This document shows, in pieces, positions 18,093-25,564 of a DNA stretch of 64,000 nt. The position numbers and the translations under genes were made by a program. The stretch is from Desulfovibrio sp. JY (lineage in GTDB: Bacteria > Desulfobacterota > Desulfovibrionia > Desulfovibrionales > Desulfovibrionaceae), in contig CP082962.1 in assembly GCA_021730285.1 (NCBI GenBank), positions 806,001-870,000 of the forward strand, read 5' to 3'. A model generated the notes under the pieces. It saw only the letters and a list, made by a program, of their open reading frames with translations. It had not been told where the DNA came from and made no database searches. Numbering within the stretch: position 1 is the stretch's first letter; each line of letters begins with the position of its first letter.

Positions 18093-18356
18093 ATGAGCGC
18101 CGACATCAAGATCTATGCCCTTTCCACCTGCGTGCATTGCAAACACGCCAAGGAATACCTTGAGGAACACCACATTCCTTTCGACTGCGTCCACGTGGAC
18201 TTCCTCTCCGGCGAGGAGCGCGCCAAGGTCATGGACATCGTGCGCAAACTCAACCCGTCCCTGTCCTTCCCCACCATCGTCATCGGCGACAAGGTCATCG
18301 TCGGCTTCCGACGCGACGAGATCGAGCAGGCCGTAAGCCAGTGCGAAAAGAAATGA
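18093..18356 (+). CDS. Glutaredoxin-like protein
   Basis: 87-residue thioredoxin-fold protein with the redox motif CVHC after the first strand (YALSTCVHCKHAKEYL) and the cis-proline region SFPTIVIG. ATG 18093 has AAGGAG 5 nt upstream; a longer frame from 18042 overlaps the permease. The stop overlaps the start of a ferredoxin:thioredoxin reductase catalytic-chain homologue by 4 nt, which strongly suggests the two proteins work as a pair: FTR reduced by ferredoxin, passing electrons to this glutaredoxin. No glutathione genes are visible in the window. Confidence 0.9.
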   Translation: MSADIKIYALSTCVHCKHAKEYLEEHHIPFDCVHVDFLSGEERAKVMDIVRKLNPSLSFPTIVIGDKVIVGFRRDEIEQAVSQCEKK

Positions 18357-18694
18357 ACGCCCGCGAACTCCACGATACGTTAAAGCCCATCCAGGAAGCC
18401 AAGGGGAACTATTTCAACCCCGACATGGAAATGACCCTGGACCTGTTGGCGAGTCTTCTGACCAACAAGGAACGCTACGGCTACATGGCCTGTCCCTGCC
18501 GGCTGGCCTCGGGCAAGTTCGAACTCGACCGCGACGTGGTCTGCCCGTGCGAATACCGCGACCCGGACGTGACCGAATTCGGCGCCTGCTTTTGCGGGCT
18601 GTACGTCTCCAAGGCCGTACTCGACGGAGACATCCCTCTGCCCGTTGTGCCGGAACGCCGGCCGGTGGAAAAGACCCTGGCGGCCTTCGGCTGA
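18353..18694 (+). CDS. Ferredoxin:thioredoxin reductase catalytic (beta) chain homologue
   Basis: 113 residues. The FTR-beta cysteine pattern is intact: CPCRL, then CPCEYRDPD 16 residues on, then CFCGLYV. In the plant and archaeal family these Cys bind one [4Fe-4S] cluster and form the active disulfide. The third motif is CFC rather than the plant CHC. The gene starts within the stop of the glutaredoxin gene (ATGA), so the two are translationally coupled. No alpha (variable) chain is nearby, as is usual in non-photosynthetic anaerobes. Confidence 0.88.
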   Translation: MNARELHDTLKPIQEAKGNYFNPDMEMTLDLLASLLTNKERYGYMACPCRLASGKFELDRDVVCPCEYRDPDVTEFGACFCGLYVSKAVLDGDIPLPVVPERRPVEKTLAAFG

Positions 18695-18857
18695 TCCGCG
18701 ACCTCCCCGGTCCGACGCGCGCCCAAGGCCCCAGGCACGCCAGCAAGGCCCTCCCGCCGAACAGTACCCTTGAAAAGGGCGGCGGCATGCAATAGCGTTG
18801 GTGTTCACTCAACACCGGCTGCTGTTTATGGGCCGTACCCTATGAGGGGCATGCGAC

Positions 18858-20882
18858 GTGGAATCGGTATGGATGGCCCTGCTGCTCGGCGGGGTGCTGC
18901 TTGGGGCAGCGGCCATAAGCATCCTGACCTTTGGCCGTAAGCCCGGCAGACAGTCCCACCAGCTCCTGCTCGACCGGGTGGTCGGCGCATTGTCGGACCC
19001 GTTTTACATCAAGAACCCGCAAGGTTGTTTCACCCTGGTCAACGACGCGTTCTGCACCCTGGCCGGTCGCGGCCGGGAGGACATCCTTGGCCATGACGCC
19101 CCGAGCGTCTTTCCGGGCCGGGCCGGCTCGCCGTCGCTCAAAAACGACGCCATGGTCCTGGCCTGCGGCTTCGAAGACGTGGCCGAGGAGACGGCCTTTG
19201 ACGCCGATGGCGCTCGGCGCGTGTTCATGACCCGCAAGACCCTGCACGTCGATCCCGCCGGTGGCCGCCACGTGGTGGGGCTTATCCGCGACATCACCAG
19301 CCGCAAGCGGGCCGAACGGGCGCTTTTGGCCAGCGAGGCCCGCTACCGCCGCATCGTCGAGACCGCCAACGAGGGCATCTGGGCCGTCAACGCCCACTGG
19401 CGCACGATCTATGCCAACGCGGTCATGGGCTACATGCTCGGGCTCACCCCGGAAGAGATGGCCGGCCGGCCGGTAGCCGAATTCCTGTTTCCCGAAGACG
19501 GCGACTTGCACCAGGCCATGCTGCGCCGGGAGTCCCTGCCCCCGGGCGGCGGGCTCTACGAACGACGGCTCAAGCGGGCCGACGGCCGGGTAATCTGGAC
19601 GCTGATCGCCGTCAGCAGCGAATACGACGCCTCGGGCCGTTTCGCCGGCTCGGTCGGCATGTTCACCAACATCACCGAGCGCAAGCACGCCGAGGAATCC
19701 CTGCGCCAGTCCGAAACGCGCCTGGCCGCCGCCAAGGAGGCCGCCGAAACCGCGAGCAAGACGAAAAGCGAATTCCTGGCCAACATGAGCCATGAGATCC
19801 GCACGCCTTTAAACGGCCTGCTCGGCATGCTCCAGATCCTGGAAGACACCGGCCTCGACGCGGAACAGCACGACTGCGTGGTCACGGCCCTGGATTCCGG
19901 CCGACGCCTCACGCGGCTTTTGACCGATATCCTCGACCTGTCGCGGGTGGAATCCGGCAAACTCGCCCTGGCCCGCGCCCCCTTTTCCCTACGCGAGGTG
20001 TTCGCCTCCATCCAGACCGTTTTCGCCACCAGCCTCGAACAACGCGGCCTGACCCTGGAAACCACTGTCTCCCCGGCCGTACCCGCCCTGCTTTTGGGTG
20101 ACGAGGGCCGCATCCGTCAGGTGCTGCTCAACCTCGTCGGCAACGCCATCAAGTTCACCAAGACCGGCGGCGTGTTCCTGGAAGCCGGCTCCTCGCCCGA
20201 TCCGGAAACCGGCCAGGTGCGCCTGATCCTGTCCGTGGCCGATACCGGCATCGGCATTCCCCGGAACAAAATCATGGCGGTTTTCGATGCATTCACCCAG
20301 GTCGACGCCTCCAATACCCGCATCCACCAGGGCGCGGGACTGGGGCTTTCCATCGTCGACCGGCTGGTGCGGCTCATGGGGGGGCAGGTCTGGATGGACA
20401 GCGAACCGGGCATCGGTACCTGCGTCATGTGCACGCTGCTGCTGCCCCAGGCCGCCCTGGCCCTGGCCGAGCCGCCGCCAACCATAATGGCTTCCGAAAA
20501 AAAGGGACTGCGCATCCTGCTGGTCGAGGACGAACGCATCAACCGCCTGGCCGTGGGCACACTACTGCGCCACCAGGGCCATACCATCATCGAGGCGGCA
20601 TCGGGGCAGGACGCCCTGGACATCTTCGGCCGGGAAATTTTCGACGTGGTGCTGCTCGACATCCAGATGCCGGGCATGGACGGACTGGAAACTTTGGCCT
20701 TCCTGCGCGACGCCGCCATCTACGGCCCCAAATCCGCCACGCCCGTGGTCGCCCTGACCGCCCACGCCATGGCCGGCGACCGCGAACGCTTTCTGGCGGC
20801 CGGCATGGACGACTACTTGGCCAAACCCGTGGAAGCCTTCGCCCTGGCCGCCGTCCTCGCCCGCCTGCCGGCGCGCGAATAA
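18858..20882 (+). CDS. PAS-PAS hybrid sensor histidine kinase with receiver domain
   Basis: 674 residues. One N-terminal helix (about 6-24), PAS about 35-150, PAS about 160-278, a dimerisation/phosphoacceptor helix with His312 in [17 protein letters not shown], an HK ATPase domain (NLVGNAIKFTKTGG; DTGIGIPRNK; HQGAGLGLSIVDRL), and a C-terminal receiver with LLDIQMPGMDG. Start is GTG at 18858 after a GAGGGG stretch; ATG about 15 nt later is possible. With its own receiver, the output probably passes through a separate phosphotransfer protein, not encoded nearby. The signal is unknown. Confidence 0.9.
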   Translation: MESVWMALLLGGVLLGAAAISILTFGRKPGRQSHQLLLDRVVGALSDPFYIKNPQGCFTLVNDAFCTLAGRGREDILGHDAPSVFPGRAGSPSLKNDAMVLACGFEDVAEETAFDADGARRVFMTRKTLHVDPAGGRHVVGLIRDITSRKRAERALLASEARYRRIVETANEGIWAVNAHWRTIYANAVMGYMLGLTPEEMAGRPVAEFLFPEDGDLHQAMLRRESLPPGGGLYERRLKRADGRVIWTLIAVSSEYDASGRFAGSVGMFTNITERKHAEESLRQSETRLAAAKEAAETASKTKSEFLANMSHEIRTPLNGLLGMLQILEDTGLDAEQHDCVVTALDSGRRLTRLLTDILDLSRVESGKLALARAPFSLREVFASIQTVFATSLEQRGLTLETTVSPAVPALLLGDEGRIRQVLLNLVGNAIKFTKTGGVFLEAGSSPDPETGQVRLILSVADTGIGIPRNKIMAVFDAFTQVDASNTRIHQGAGLGLSIVDRLVRLMGGQVWMDSEPGIGTCVMCTLLLPQAALALAEPPPTIMASEKKGLRILLVEDERINRLAVGTLLRHQGHTIIEAASGQDALDIFGREIFDVVLLDIQMPGMDGLETLAFLRDAAIYGPKSATPVVALTAHAMAGDRERFLAAGMDDYLAKPVEAFALAAVLARLPARE

Positions 20883-20888
20883 AAGAAC

Positions 20889-21052
20889 CGGGGGGAAACT
20901 TTTCTGAAGAAAAGTTTCCCCCCGGACCCCCTTTCCAAAGACTTTTAATAGTAACAGGATGTTATCCGTACAACATCTGTTACGATAAAAATTTGAGGAA
21001 GGGGAGAGCGCGAGAGGGGAGAACCCTTTTTTAAAAGGGTTTCCCCTCTCGC
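20889..21052. repeat. Two-hairpin dispersed repeat, copy C
   Basis: Left hairpin 20889-20926 (18-bp arms, CCGGGGGGAAAC), right hairpin 21010-21052 (GCGAGAGGGG arms). The centre has its own inverted repeat at 20952-20984: GTAACAG and ATGTT against AACAT and CTGTTAC. It separates the convergent kinase and pyrR genes, starting 7 nt after the kinase stop and ending 24 nt before the pyrR stop. Confidence 0.85.
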
Positions 21053-21075
21053 ACCCTCTTTTCTCCCAATATTAA

Positions 21076-21612
21076 TTATCCGACCAGCATGACGCCGTCT
21101 TCGCCGTCGAGTTCGGCCACGGCCACGTCCACGTGTTCGCCGGGTTCGGTATGCACGCGCTTGCCGAAGTAGTCGGCCTGGATGGGCAGTTCGCGGTGTC
21201 CCCGGCGATCGATGAGCACGAGCAGCTCCACCCGGTTGGGCCGGCCGTAGTCGAGCAGCGCCTCCAGGGCGGCCCGGATGGTGCGGCCGGAAAAGAGCAC
21301 GTCGTCGATGAGCACCACGTTCTTTTCGGCCAGGGAAAACGGAATGTGCGACGGCCCCACTTGCGGCTGGACCTCGCGATTGGTCCAATCGTCGCGGTAC
21401 AAGTTGATGTCGAGCTTGCCGAGAGGCACGTCGCAACCGGCCCGGGCGTCGATAAGCGCCTTGAGCCGCGTGGCCAGTTCCGCCCCACGGCGCTGGATGC
21501 CGATGAGGGCCAGCCCGCAACCGGGATCGTGGTGCTCGATGATTTCGAAAGCCAGCCGTTCCAAAGTGCGTCGCACCTCGCCGGCGGTCATCAGCTTTTT
21601 CGGTTTCGTCAC
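21076..21612 (-). CDS. pyrR: PyrR, bifunctional pyr-operon regulator / uracil phosphoribosyltransferase
   Basis: 178-residue phosphoribosyltransferase-fold protein. The PRPP-binding loop is VVLIDDVLFSGRTIRAALEA, and GIQRRGAELATRL and DINLYRDDW are PyrR-typical. PyrR either binds pyr leader RNA in response to UMP or makes UMP from uracil. A GTG start at 21612 is preferred because GGAGGGACGCC precedes it; a 219-residue frame from 21735 is an unlikely extension. A 7-bp hairpin (ATGAGCC/GGCTCAT, 21700-21720) lies in the divergent upstream region. No other pyr genes are in the window. Confidence 0.92.
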   Translation of the reverse strand: MTKPKKLMTAGEVRRTLERLAFEIIEHHDPGCGLALIGIQRRGAELATRLKALIDARAGCDVPLGKLDINLYRDDWTNREVQPQVGPSHIPFSLAEKNVVLIDDVLFSGRTIRAALEALLDYGRPNRVELLVLIDRRGHRELPIQADYFGKRVHTEPGEHVDVAVAELDGEDGVMLVG

Positions 21613-21875
21613 GGCGTCCCTCCACCCTTTTCCGGAAAATACCCCACGGACTCGCCGCTGGCAATCGCAGGCGCGATCGTCGGACCGCAACGGCGTTCCA
21701 TGAGCCCCTTTGCGGCTCATAAAATGCGTTAACATCCCCTCATGATTCCAGCTTGTCGTGTCGCCCCCTCGAAGGAGCCGGCCAGGGGCATCGGATCGTG
21801 GCCAACCCCTGCTATTTGACTTTCCGATCGGTCATGCTTAGTTGCATTGAAAGCGTATTTTCCCAGGAGGATTCC

Positions 21876-22202
21876 ATGGTCGAATTGACGGAAAACGCAA
21901 AAACCCAGCTTGATGGGTATTTTGCGGAAAAAGAAAAAAGTCCCATCCGCATCTATCTTTCCTCGGGCGGTTGAAGCGGCCCAAGGCTTGCGCTGGCTCT
22001 GGATGAGCCGCGAGATACGGATGAGGTCACCGAGGTTTCCGGCTATACGTTCGTTATTGAAAAGGACTTGGTGGAAAAGGGCGCCCCGTTTTCGGTCGAC
22101 ATGACCTACATGGGGTTCGCGGTCACCTCGCGCCTGGAGCTCGGGGGCGGCGGCGGTTGCGGCTCCTCGTGCTCGGGCGGCTCCTGCTCCACGGGCGGCT
22201 GA
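21876..22202 (+). CDS. HesB/IscA-like selenoprotein (in-frame UGA read as Sec33)
   Basis: Read with the TGA at 21972-21974 as selenocysteine, this gene gives 108 residues colinear with the next gene throughout. Start ATG 21876 has TCCCAGGAGG 5 nt upstream. Local match around the site: IRIYLSSGG-U-SGPRLALALDE here, against IRVYLNKGSC-C-GPSLTLALDE downstream. After the UGA the frame stays open and shares GYTFVIEK, FSVDMTYMGFAV and a Gly/Cys-rich C-terminal tail (GCGSSC, GGSC). HesB-like selenoproteins are a known family in anaerobic deltaproteobacteria. The role is probably Fe-S or metal handling or redox chemistry. Read as a plain stop it would be a 32-residue fragment. Confidence 0.85.
21976..22011 (+). 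promoter_or_regulatory. Candidate bacterial SECIS hairpin after the UGA
   Basis: Directly after the UGA, GCGGC (21976-21980) can pair with GCCGC (22007-22011), extended by CCA with TGG; an alternative uses GGCT with AGCC. Bacterial SECIS elements sit in this place, within the coding region just 3' of the Sec codon. Folding was done by eye only. Confidence 0.55.
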
Positions 22203-22227
22203 TTTCCCGGACGGGAGATCCATAGGA

Positions 22228-22293
22228 AATCACCGGAGCCTGGGTGCTTGTCCCATTGACCAGGCTTATTTGACAATCCCATCTCCGGTGATT
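22228..22293 (+). promoter_or_regulatory. Nested inverted repeat in the leader of the second HesB-like gene
   Basis: Perfect 11-nt arms AATCACCGGAG (22228-22238) and CTCCGGTGATT (22283-22293) enclose a second pairing, GCCTGG with CCAGGC (22238-22266 region). A TTGACA hexamer at 22269-22274 lies inside. It starts 26 nt after the selenoprotein stop and ends 33 nt before the next ATG. It could be a terminator, an RNA regulator or a palindromic protein site. Confidence 0.5.
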
Positions 22294-22326
22294 ACCCCTT
22301 TGGCATCTCGCGTCCTGGAGGTTCGC

Positions 22327-22671
22327 ATGGTTTCTTTGACGGATACGGCACGCGCCGAACTCGACAATTACTTCGCGGACAAGCAAAAGTCCCCTATTCG
22401 CGTGTACCTCAACAAGGGAAGCTGCTGCGGCCCTTCCCTGACCCTTGCCCTGGACGAAGCCCGTGAAAACGACGACGTTTTCGACTTGAACGGCTACACC
22501 TTCGTCGTGGAAAAGGAACTGATGGCCCTGGCCACCCCCATCACCGTGGACATGACCGACTACGGTTTTTCCGTCTCCTCGAGCCTGCAACTCGGTGGTG
22601 GCTCCTGCGGCAGCGGCGGCGGTTCCTGCGGCGGTGGTTCCTGCGGCAGCAGCGGCTCCTGCTGCAGCTAG
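22327..22671 (+). CDS. HesB/IscA-like protein, Cys paralogue of the selenoprotein
   Basis: 114 residues, start ATG 22327 behind CTGGAGG. Cys33 stands exactly where the upstream paralogue has Sec, here in a Cys-Cys pair (KGSCCGPS). The core shares GYTFVVEKELM and ITVDMTDYGFSVSS. The C-terminus is a Gly/Ser/Cys-rich tail with repeated GGSC units and a final SCCS, unlike the CxC of IscA. This tail together with Cys33 could bind a metal or Fe-S cluster, or form disulfides. A rho-independent terminator follows 27 nt after the stop. Confidence 0.85.
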   Translation: MVSLTDTARAELDNYFADKQKSPIRVYLNKGSCCGPSLTLALDEARENDDVFDLNGYTFVVEKELMALATPITVDMTDYGFSVSSSLQLGGGSCGSGGGSCGGGSCGSSGSCCS

Positions 22672-22698
22672 CCTTGGCCTTGCCACAACGCATTCCCG

Positions 22699-22724
22699 AA
22701 GGGCCGGTCCTGCCGGCCCTTTTT
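22699..22724 (+). terminator. Rho-independent terminator after the second HesB-like gene
   Basis: Perfect 9-bp stem AAGGGCCGG/CCGGCCCTT with a 5-nt loop and a T run. Confidence 0.88.
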
Positions 22725-22782
22725 GTTTGCCCGACGCAGCGTCGGTTGACACCTCCGGACCGCCCCCGCTAGTATCACTCCC

Positions 22783-23115
22783 ATGGAAACAGCCGACAGC
22801 ACCGCCTTTGCCGTGACCGATGCCGCCTGGACCGCCTTATCCCTCACATTTGGCGACAACCGACCGCCTTGCCTGCGCGTGTTCCTTTCCTTTCTGAGTG
22901 AAAGCGGCCCCCGGCTGGAGCTGTCCGTGGACGCGCCGACCGGCGACGACACCACCTTCACGTTGGACGGCTGGAATTTCGTGGTGAACCGGCAATTGTG
23001 GCTGCAAGCCGCGCCGTTGACCGTCGACTGCGACGCGCAGGGGTTCCAGATCCGCTCCAGCCTGGATTTCACCGAAGCCGGCGGCTCCTGCGGCGGCTCC
23101 TGCTCCCATCATTGA
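22783..23115 (+). CDS. HesB/IscA-like protein, third paralogue without the active Cys
   Basis: 110 residues, colinear with the two preceding genes: LRVFLSFLSESGPRLELSV aligns with the Sec/Cys loop, but the Sec/Cys position is Glu and the next residue Ser. The GWNFVVNRQLW and LTVDCDAQGFQIRSS segments match the paralogues' GYTFVVEK and ITVDMTDYGFSVSS. The tail keeps GGSCGGSCSHH, with His-His in place of more cysteines. It lies 58 nt after the terminator and has its own start. It may keep only a structural or metal-carrier role. Confidence 0.8.
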   Translation: METADSTAFAVTDAAWTALSLTFGDNRPPCLRVFLSFLSESGPRLELSVDAPTGDDTTFTLDGWNFVVNRQLWLQAAPLTVDCDAQGFQIRSSLDFTEAGGSCGGSCSHH

Positions 23116-23405
23116 TGCCGACCGGCCCTGCCGGTTGCCGCGACGCTTCGTCCGCTTGTGGCATTGCCTCTTGCTCTTTCTTCTTTTTTCTTTTTTCCAT
23201 GCGCTGCGCCGGCACCACTTTGTCGCCACTTTCTCGCTAGTTTTTTTGGTATTTTTTGACGGACTTGGTTGGCGGCAGATCGCGACCGGCGCGTATTGAC
23301 CCGCATTTTGCGCCTTTTCCACCGGACCCCGGTTGACCACGCCTTGCCAAGTTCGTTGGCTTTTACTACTATTCGAATTGGTTGGCGCTATGCAAAGGAG
23401 TCCTC
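23116..23405. other. Intergenic stretch, no gene seen
   Basis: About 290 bp. A short ACCGGCCCTGCCGGT hairpin (about 23119-23133) follows the third HesB-like gene, then a pyrimidine-rich T/C tract (about 23165-23200) and several T runs near 23238-23255. The T runs make it the most AT-rich part of the neighbourhood; it likely holds the promoter of the response-regulator gene. Confidence 0.5.
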
Positions 23406-23795
23406 ATGCCCGGCAAGATTCTCATTGTCGATGATGAGGTGCATATTCGTATGCTCCTCGAGCAGACGCTTGAAGAGCTGGAGGAAGAGTGCGGCGTTGA
23501 AATCCTTTCCGCCCAGAACGGCGAGGAGGGCCTTGCCGTCATCCAATCCGAAAAGCCTGACGTGGTCTTCCTGGACATCATGATGCCCAAGCTCAACGGC
23601 TACGAGGTTTGCCAACGCGTCAAGGAAGACCCCGCCATCACCGGTATCGGCATCGTGCTGCTCACGGCCAAGGGACAGGAAGTCGACCGCCGCCAGGGCA
23701 TGGAACTTGGCGCAAGCCGTTACATGACCAAGCCCTTCGATCCCGACGAGGTCCTGCGCGTGGCCAAGGAACTGCTGCATCTCGACGCCTGCTGA
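23406..23795 (+). CDS. Single-domain response regulator (CheY-like)
   Basis: 129 residues, one receiver domain only: ILIVDDEVHIRMLL gives the acidic pocket, VVFLDIMMPKLNGYEV the phosphoacceptor Asp, LLTAKGQE the Thr/Ser switch region and MTKPFDPDEV the conserved Lys. It has no output domain. Its ATG follows AAAGGAGTCCTC. The HD-GYP gene starts 12 nt after its stop, so the pair probably forms one signalling unit in which the receiver controls the phosphodiesterase. Confidence 0.93.
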   Translation: MPGKILIVDDEVHIRMLLEQTLEELEEECGVEILSAQNGEEGLAVIQSEKPDVVFLDIMMPKLNGYEVCQRVKEDPAITGIGIVLLTAKGQEVDRRQGMELGASRYMTKPFDPDEVLRVAKELLHLDAC

Positions 23796-23807
23796 TACGG
23801 CCTGTCC

Positions 23808-25556
23808 ATGATCACGCTGCGCCGGCTGCTCAAAAAAAAGACGTTGGGTCCGGTGCTCGACCGGGCGGCGCTGCTGCTTGGCCCCGGCTGGCAGGTGACG
23901 CTCTGCGAAAACGTGCCCGACACGGCCGGTTTTGCCGCCTGTGAAGCGTTGCGCCTCGGGGAAGAGCCCATCGGCTATCTCGTCGTCACCCCGCCGGTGG
24001 ATGGCCCGCTCAGCTCCCCGGAAATCGCCCGTCTGCCAGAACTCATCCGCTTTATCGCCGAGACGCTGGAAACCCTGCTCGTCGGCGAGGCCGTCAAACG
24101 CAGTCTGGCCTCCGAAGCCCTCGGCAAGTACCGCGAAATTTCCCTGCTCCACCGGGCCACCCTCGGCCTCAATGGCTCGTTGCGTCCCCGTGACGTGGCC
24201 CAGGCCCTGCTCGACGAGTGCCGCTTTGGCGAACTGCCGGCCCTGTCCGGCATGGTGTTTTTGCAGCCGCCCTCCTCGGAGGGCTTCATCCCCGTCTGCT
24301 CCTTTGGCGACGTTGTCGCCACGCGGTTGGCGGCCATCGCCGACTCGACGCTTTTCTGGGACATCGCCCGCAGCCAAAAAGGGGAAATCGTCAACGAGCT
24401 CGGCAGCGACAGGCGCTGGCACGACGAAGCGGACCTGCCCTCCCTGCTCCTTTGTCCGCTGGTCGCCTCCGGCCGGTGCGTGGGCATGCTGGCCCTGTCC
24501 GGCACTCCGGGCGTGCGCTTCGAGGCCAGCCACCTCCAATACGTCGGGACGCTGGCCACCGTGGCCGGCATCGCCCTGGGCAACGCCCTGCATTTCGATG
24601 CGGTCCAGGCGCTCATCAATTCCCTGATGCAGGCCCTGGCCACGGCCATCGACGCCCGCGACCCCTTTACCGCCGGCCACTCCCAGCGCGTGGCCCGCCT
24701 CGGCGTGGCCTTGGCCAAGGCGGTCCATCACGATACGGAATTTTTCCCCGAGGTGACGTACACCCCGAGCGATCTGGAAGAGCTGCTTTATGCCGGGCTG
24801 TTGCACGACGTCGGCAAGATCGGCATTCGCGAGGAAGTGTTGACCAAGGCCACGCGCCTTTCAGCCGGAACCATGGAGATTATCGGCCAGCGCCTGGCCC
24901 TGGAGGCGCTCGTTACCGGGCGGGACAACAAGGCGGAATTCGAAGCGCTTTCGCGCATCAACGCGGCCGACGGCATCTCGCGCGAGGACGCGGCCCTGGT
25001 CGCGGCCGTCGGGGCCAGGACCGTCACCGTGGGCAAGACGCGACTGGAACTTTTAACGGAGCGGGAAATCGCCTGCCTGCTCATCCCCAGGGGCAACCTC
25101 ACCCCCGAGGAACGCCGGGAAATCGAACGCCATCCGGCCGAGTCCCACCGTATCCTGTGCCACATCCCCTTTCCCGGGAACATGGGGCGGCTTTTATCCA
25201 TCATCTCCCAGCACCACGAACGCCTGGACGGCTCGGGCTATCCCGGCGGGCTCAAGGGCGGGGAGATCCTGTTGCAGAGCCGTATCATCGCCATCGTGGA
25301 CATCTACGACGCCATCACCATGGCAAGGCACTACAAGCCGGCCCTGCCCCGCGAAAAAGCCCTGGCCATCCTGTGGGCCGAAGCCCGGGCCGGGCGCATC
25401 GACACGCGGCTGGTGGAACTGCTCGAACGCCACATCGGCACGATCGAGCGCGATTGCGAGCGCCTAAGCGGCCATGTGGACCTGTCGCAATACCTTGATC
25501 AGGAAACGGTCCCGGCGGAAACCGGCGGGGATGAAGACCGCCGGCCGGAGGCATGA
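23808..25556 (+). CDS. GAF-HD-GYP cyclic-di-GMP phosphodiesterase with inserted segment
   Basis: 582 residues. A GAF-like sensory region spans about 110-265. The HD-GYP domain has His291 (FTAGHSQRVARL), the HDVGKIGI motif (333-340) and HHERLDGSGYPGG (469-481), so the metal and hydrolysis residues are intact. Between HDVGKIGI and the LTPEERREIERHP helix there are about 75 extra residues (about 355-430), more than the usual HD-GYP spacing. Cytoplasmic; no membrane helix. Expected activity is hydrolysis of c-di-GMP. It is co-transcribed with the receiver gene 12 nt upstream. Confidence 0.9.
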   Translation: MITLRRLLKKKTLGPVLDRAALLLGPGWQVTLCENVPDTAGFAACEALRLGEEPIGYLVVTPPVDGPLSSPEIARLPELIRFIAETLETLLVGEAVKRSLASEALGKYREISLLHRATLGLNGSLRPRDVAQALLDECRFGELPALSGMVFLQPPSSEGFIPVCSFGDVVATRLAAIADSTLFWDIARSQKGEIVNELGSDRRWHDEADLPSLLLCPLVASGRCVGMLALSGTPGVRFEASHLQYVGTLATVAGIALGNALHFDAVQALINSLMQALATAIDARDPFTAGHSQRVARLGVALAKAVHHDTEFFPEVTYTPSDLEELLYAGLLHDVGKIGIREEVLTKATRLSAGTMEIIGQRLALEALVTGRDNKAEFEALSRINAADGISREDAALVAAVGARTVTVGKTRLELLTEREIACLLIPRGNLTPEERREIERHPAESHRILCHIPFPGNMGRLLSIISQHHERLDGSGYPGGLKGGEILLQSRIIAIVDIYDAITMARHYKPALPREKALAILWAEARAGRIDTRLVELLERHIGTIERDCERLSGHVDLSQYLDQETVPAETGGDEDRRPEA

Positions 25557-25564
25557 CGCGCCGA

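Noticed and set aside
21876-21974. A 32-residue peptide or pseudogene at the first HesB-like gene
   Set aside because: The frame is intact on both sides of the TGA, which aligns with a functional Cys in the paralogue; selenocysteine explains this better.
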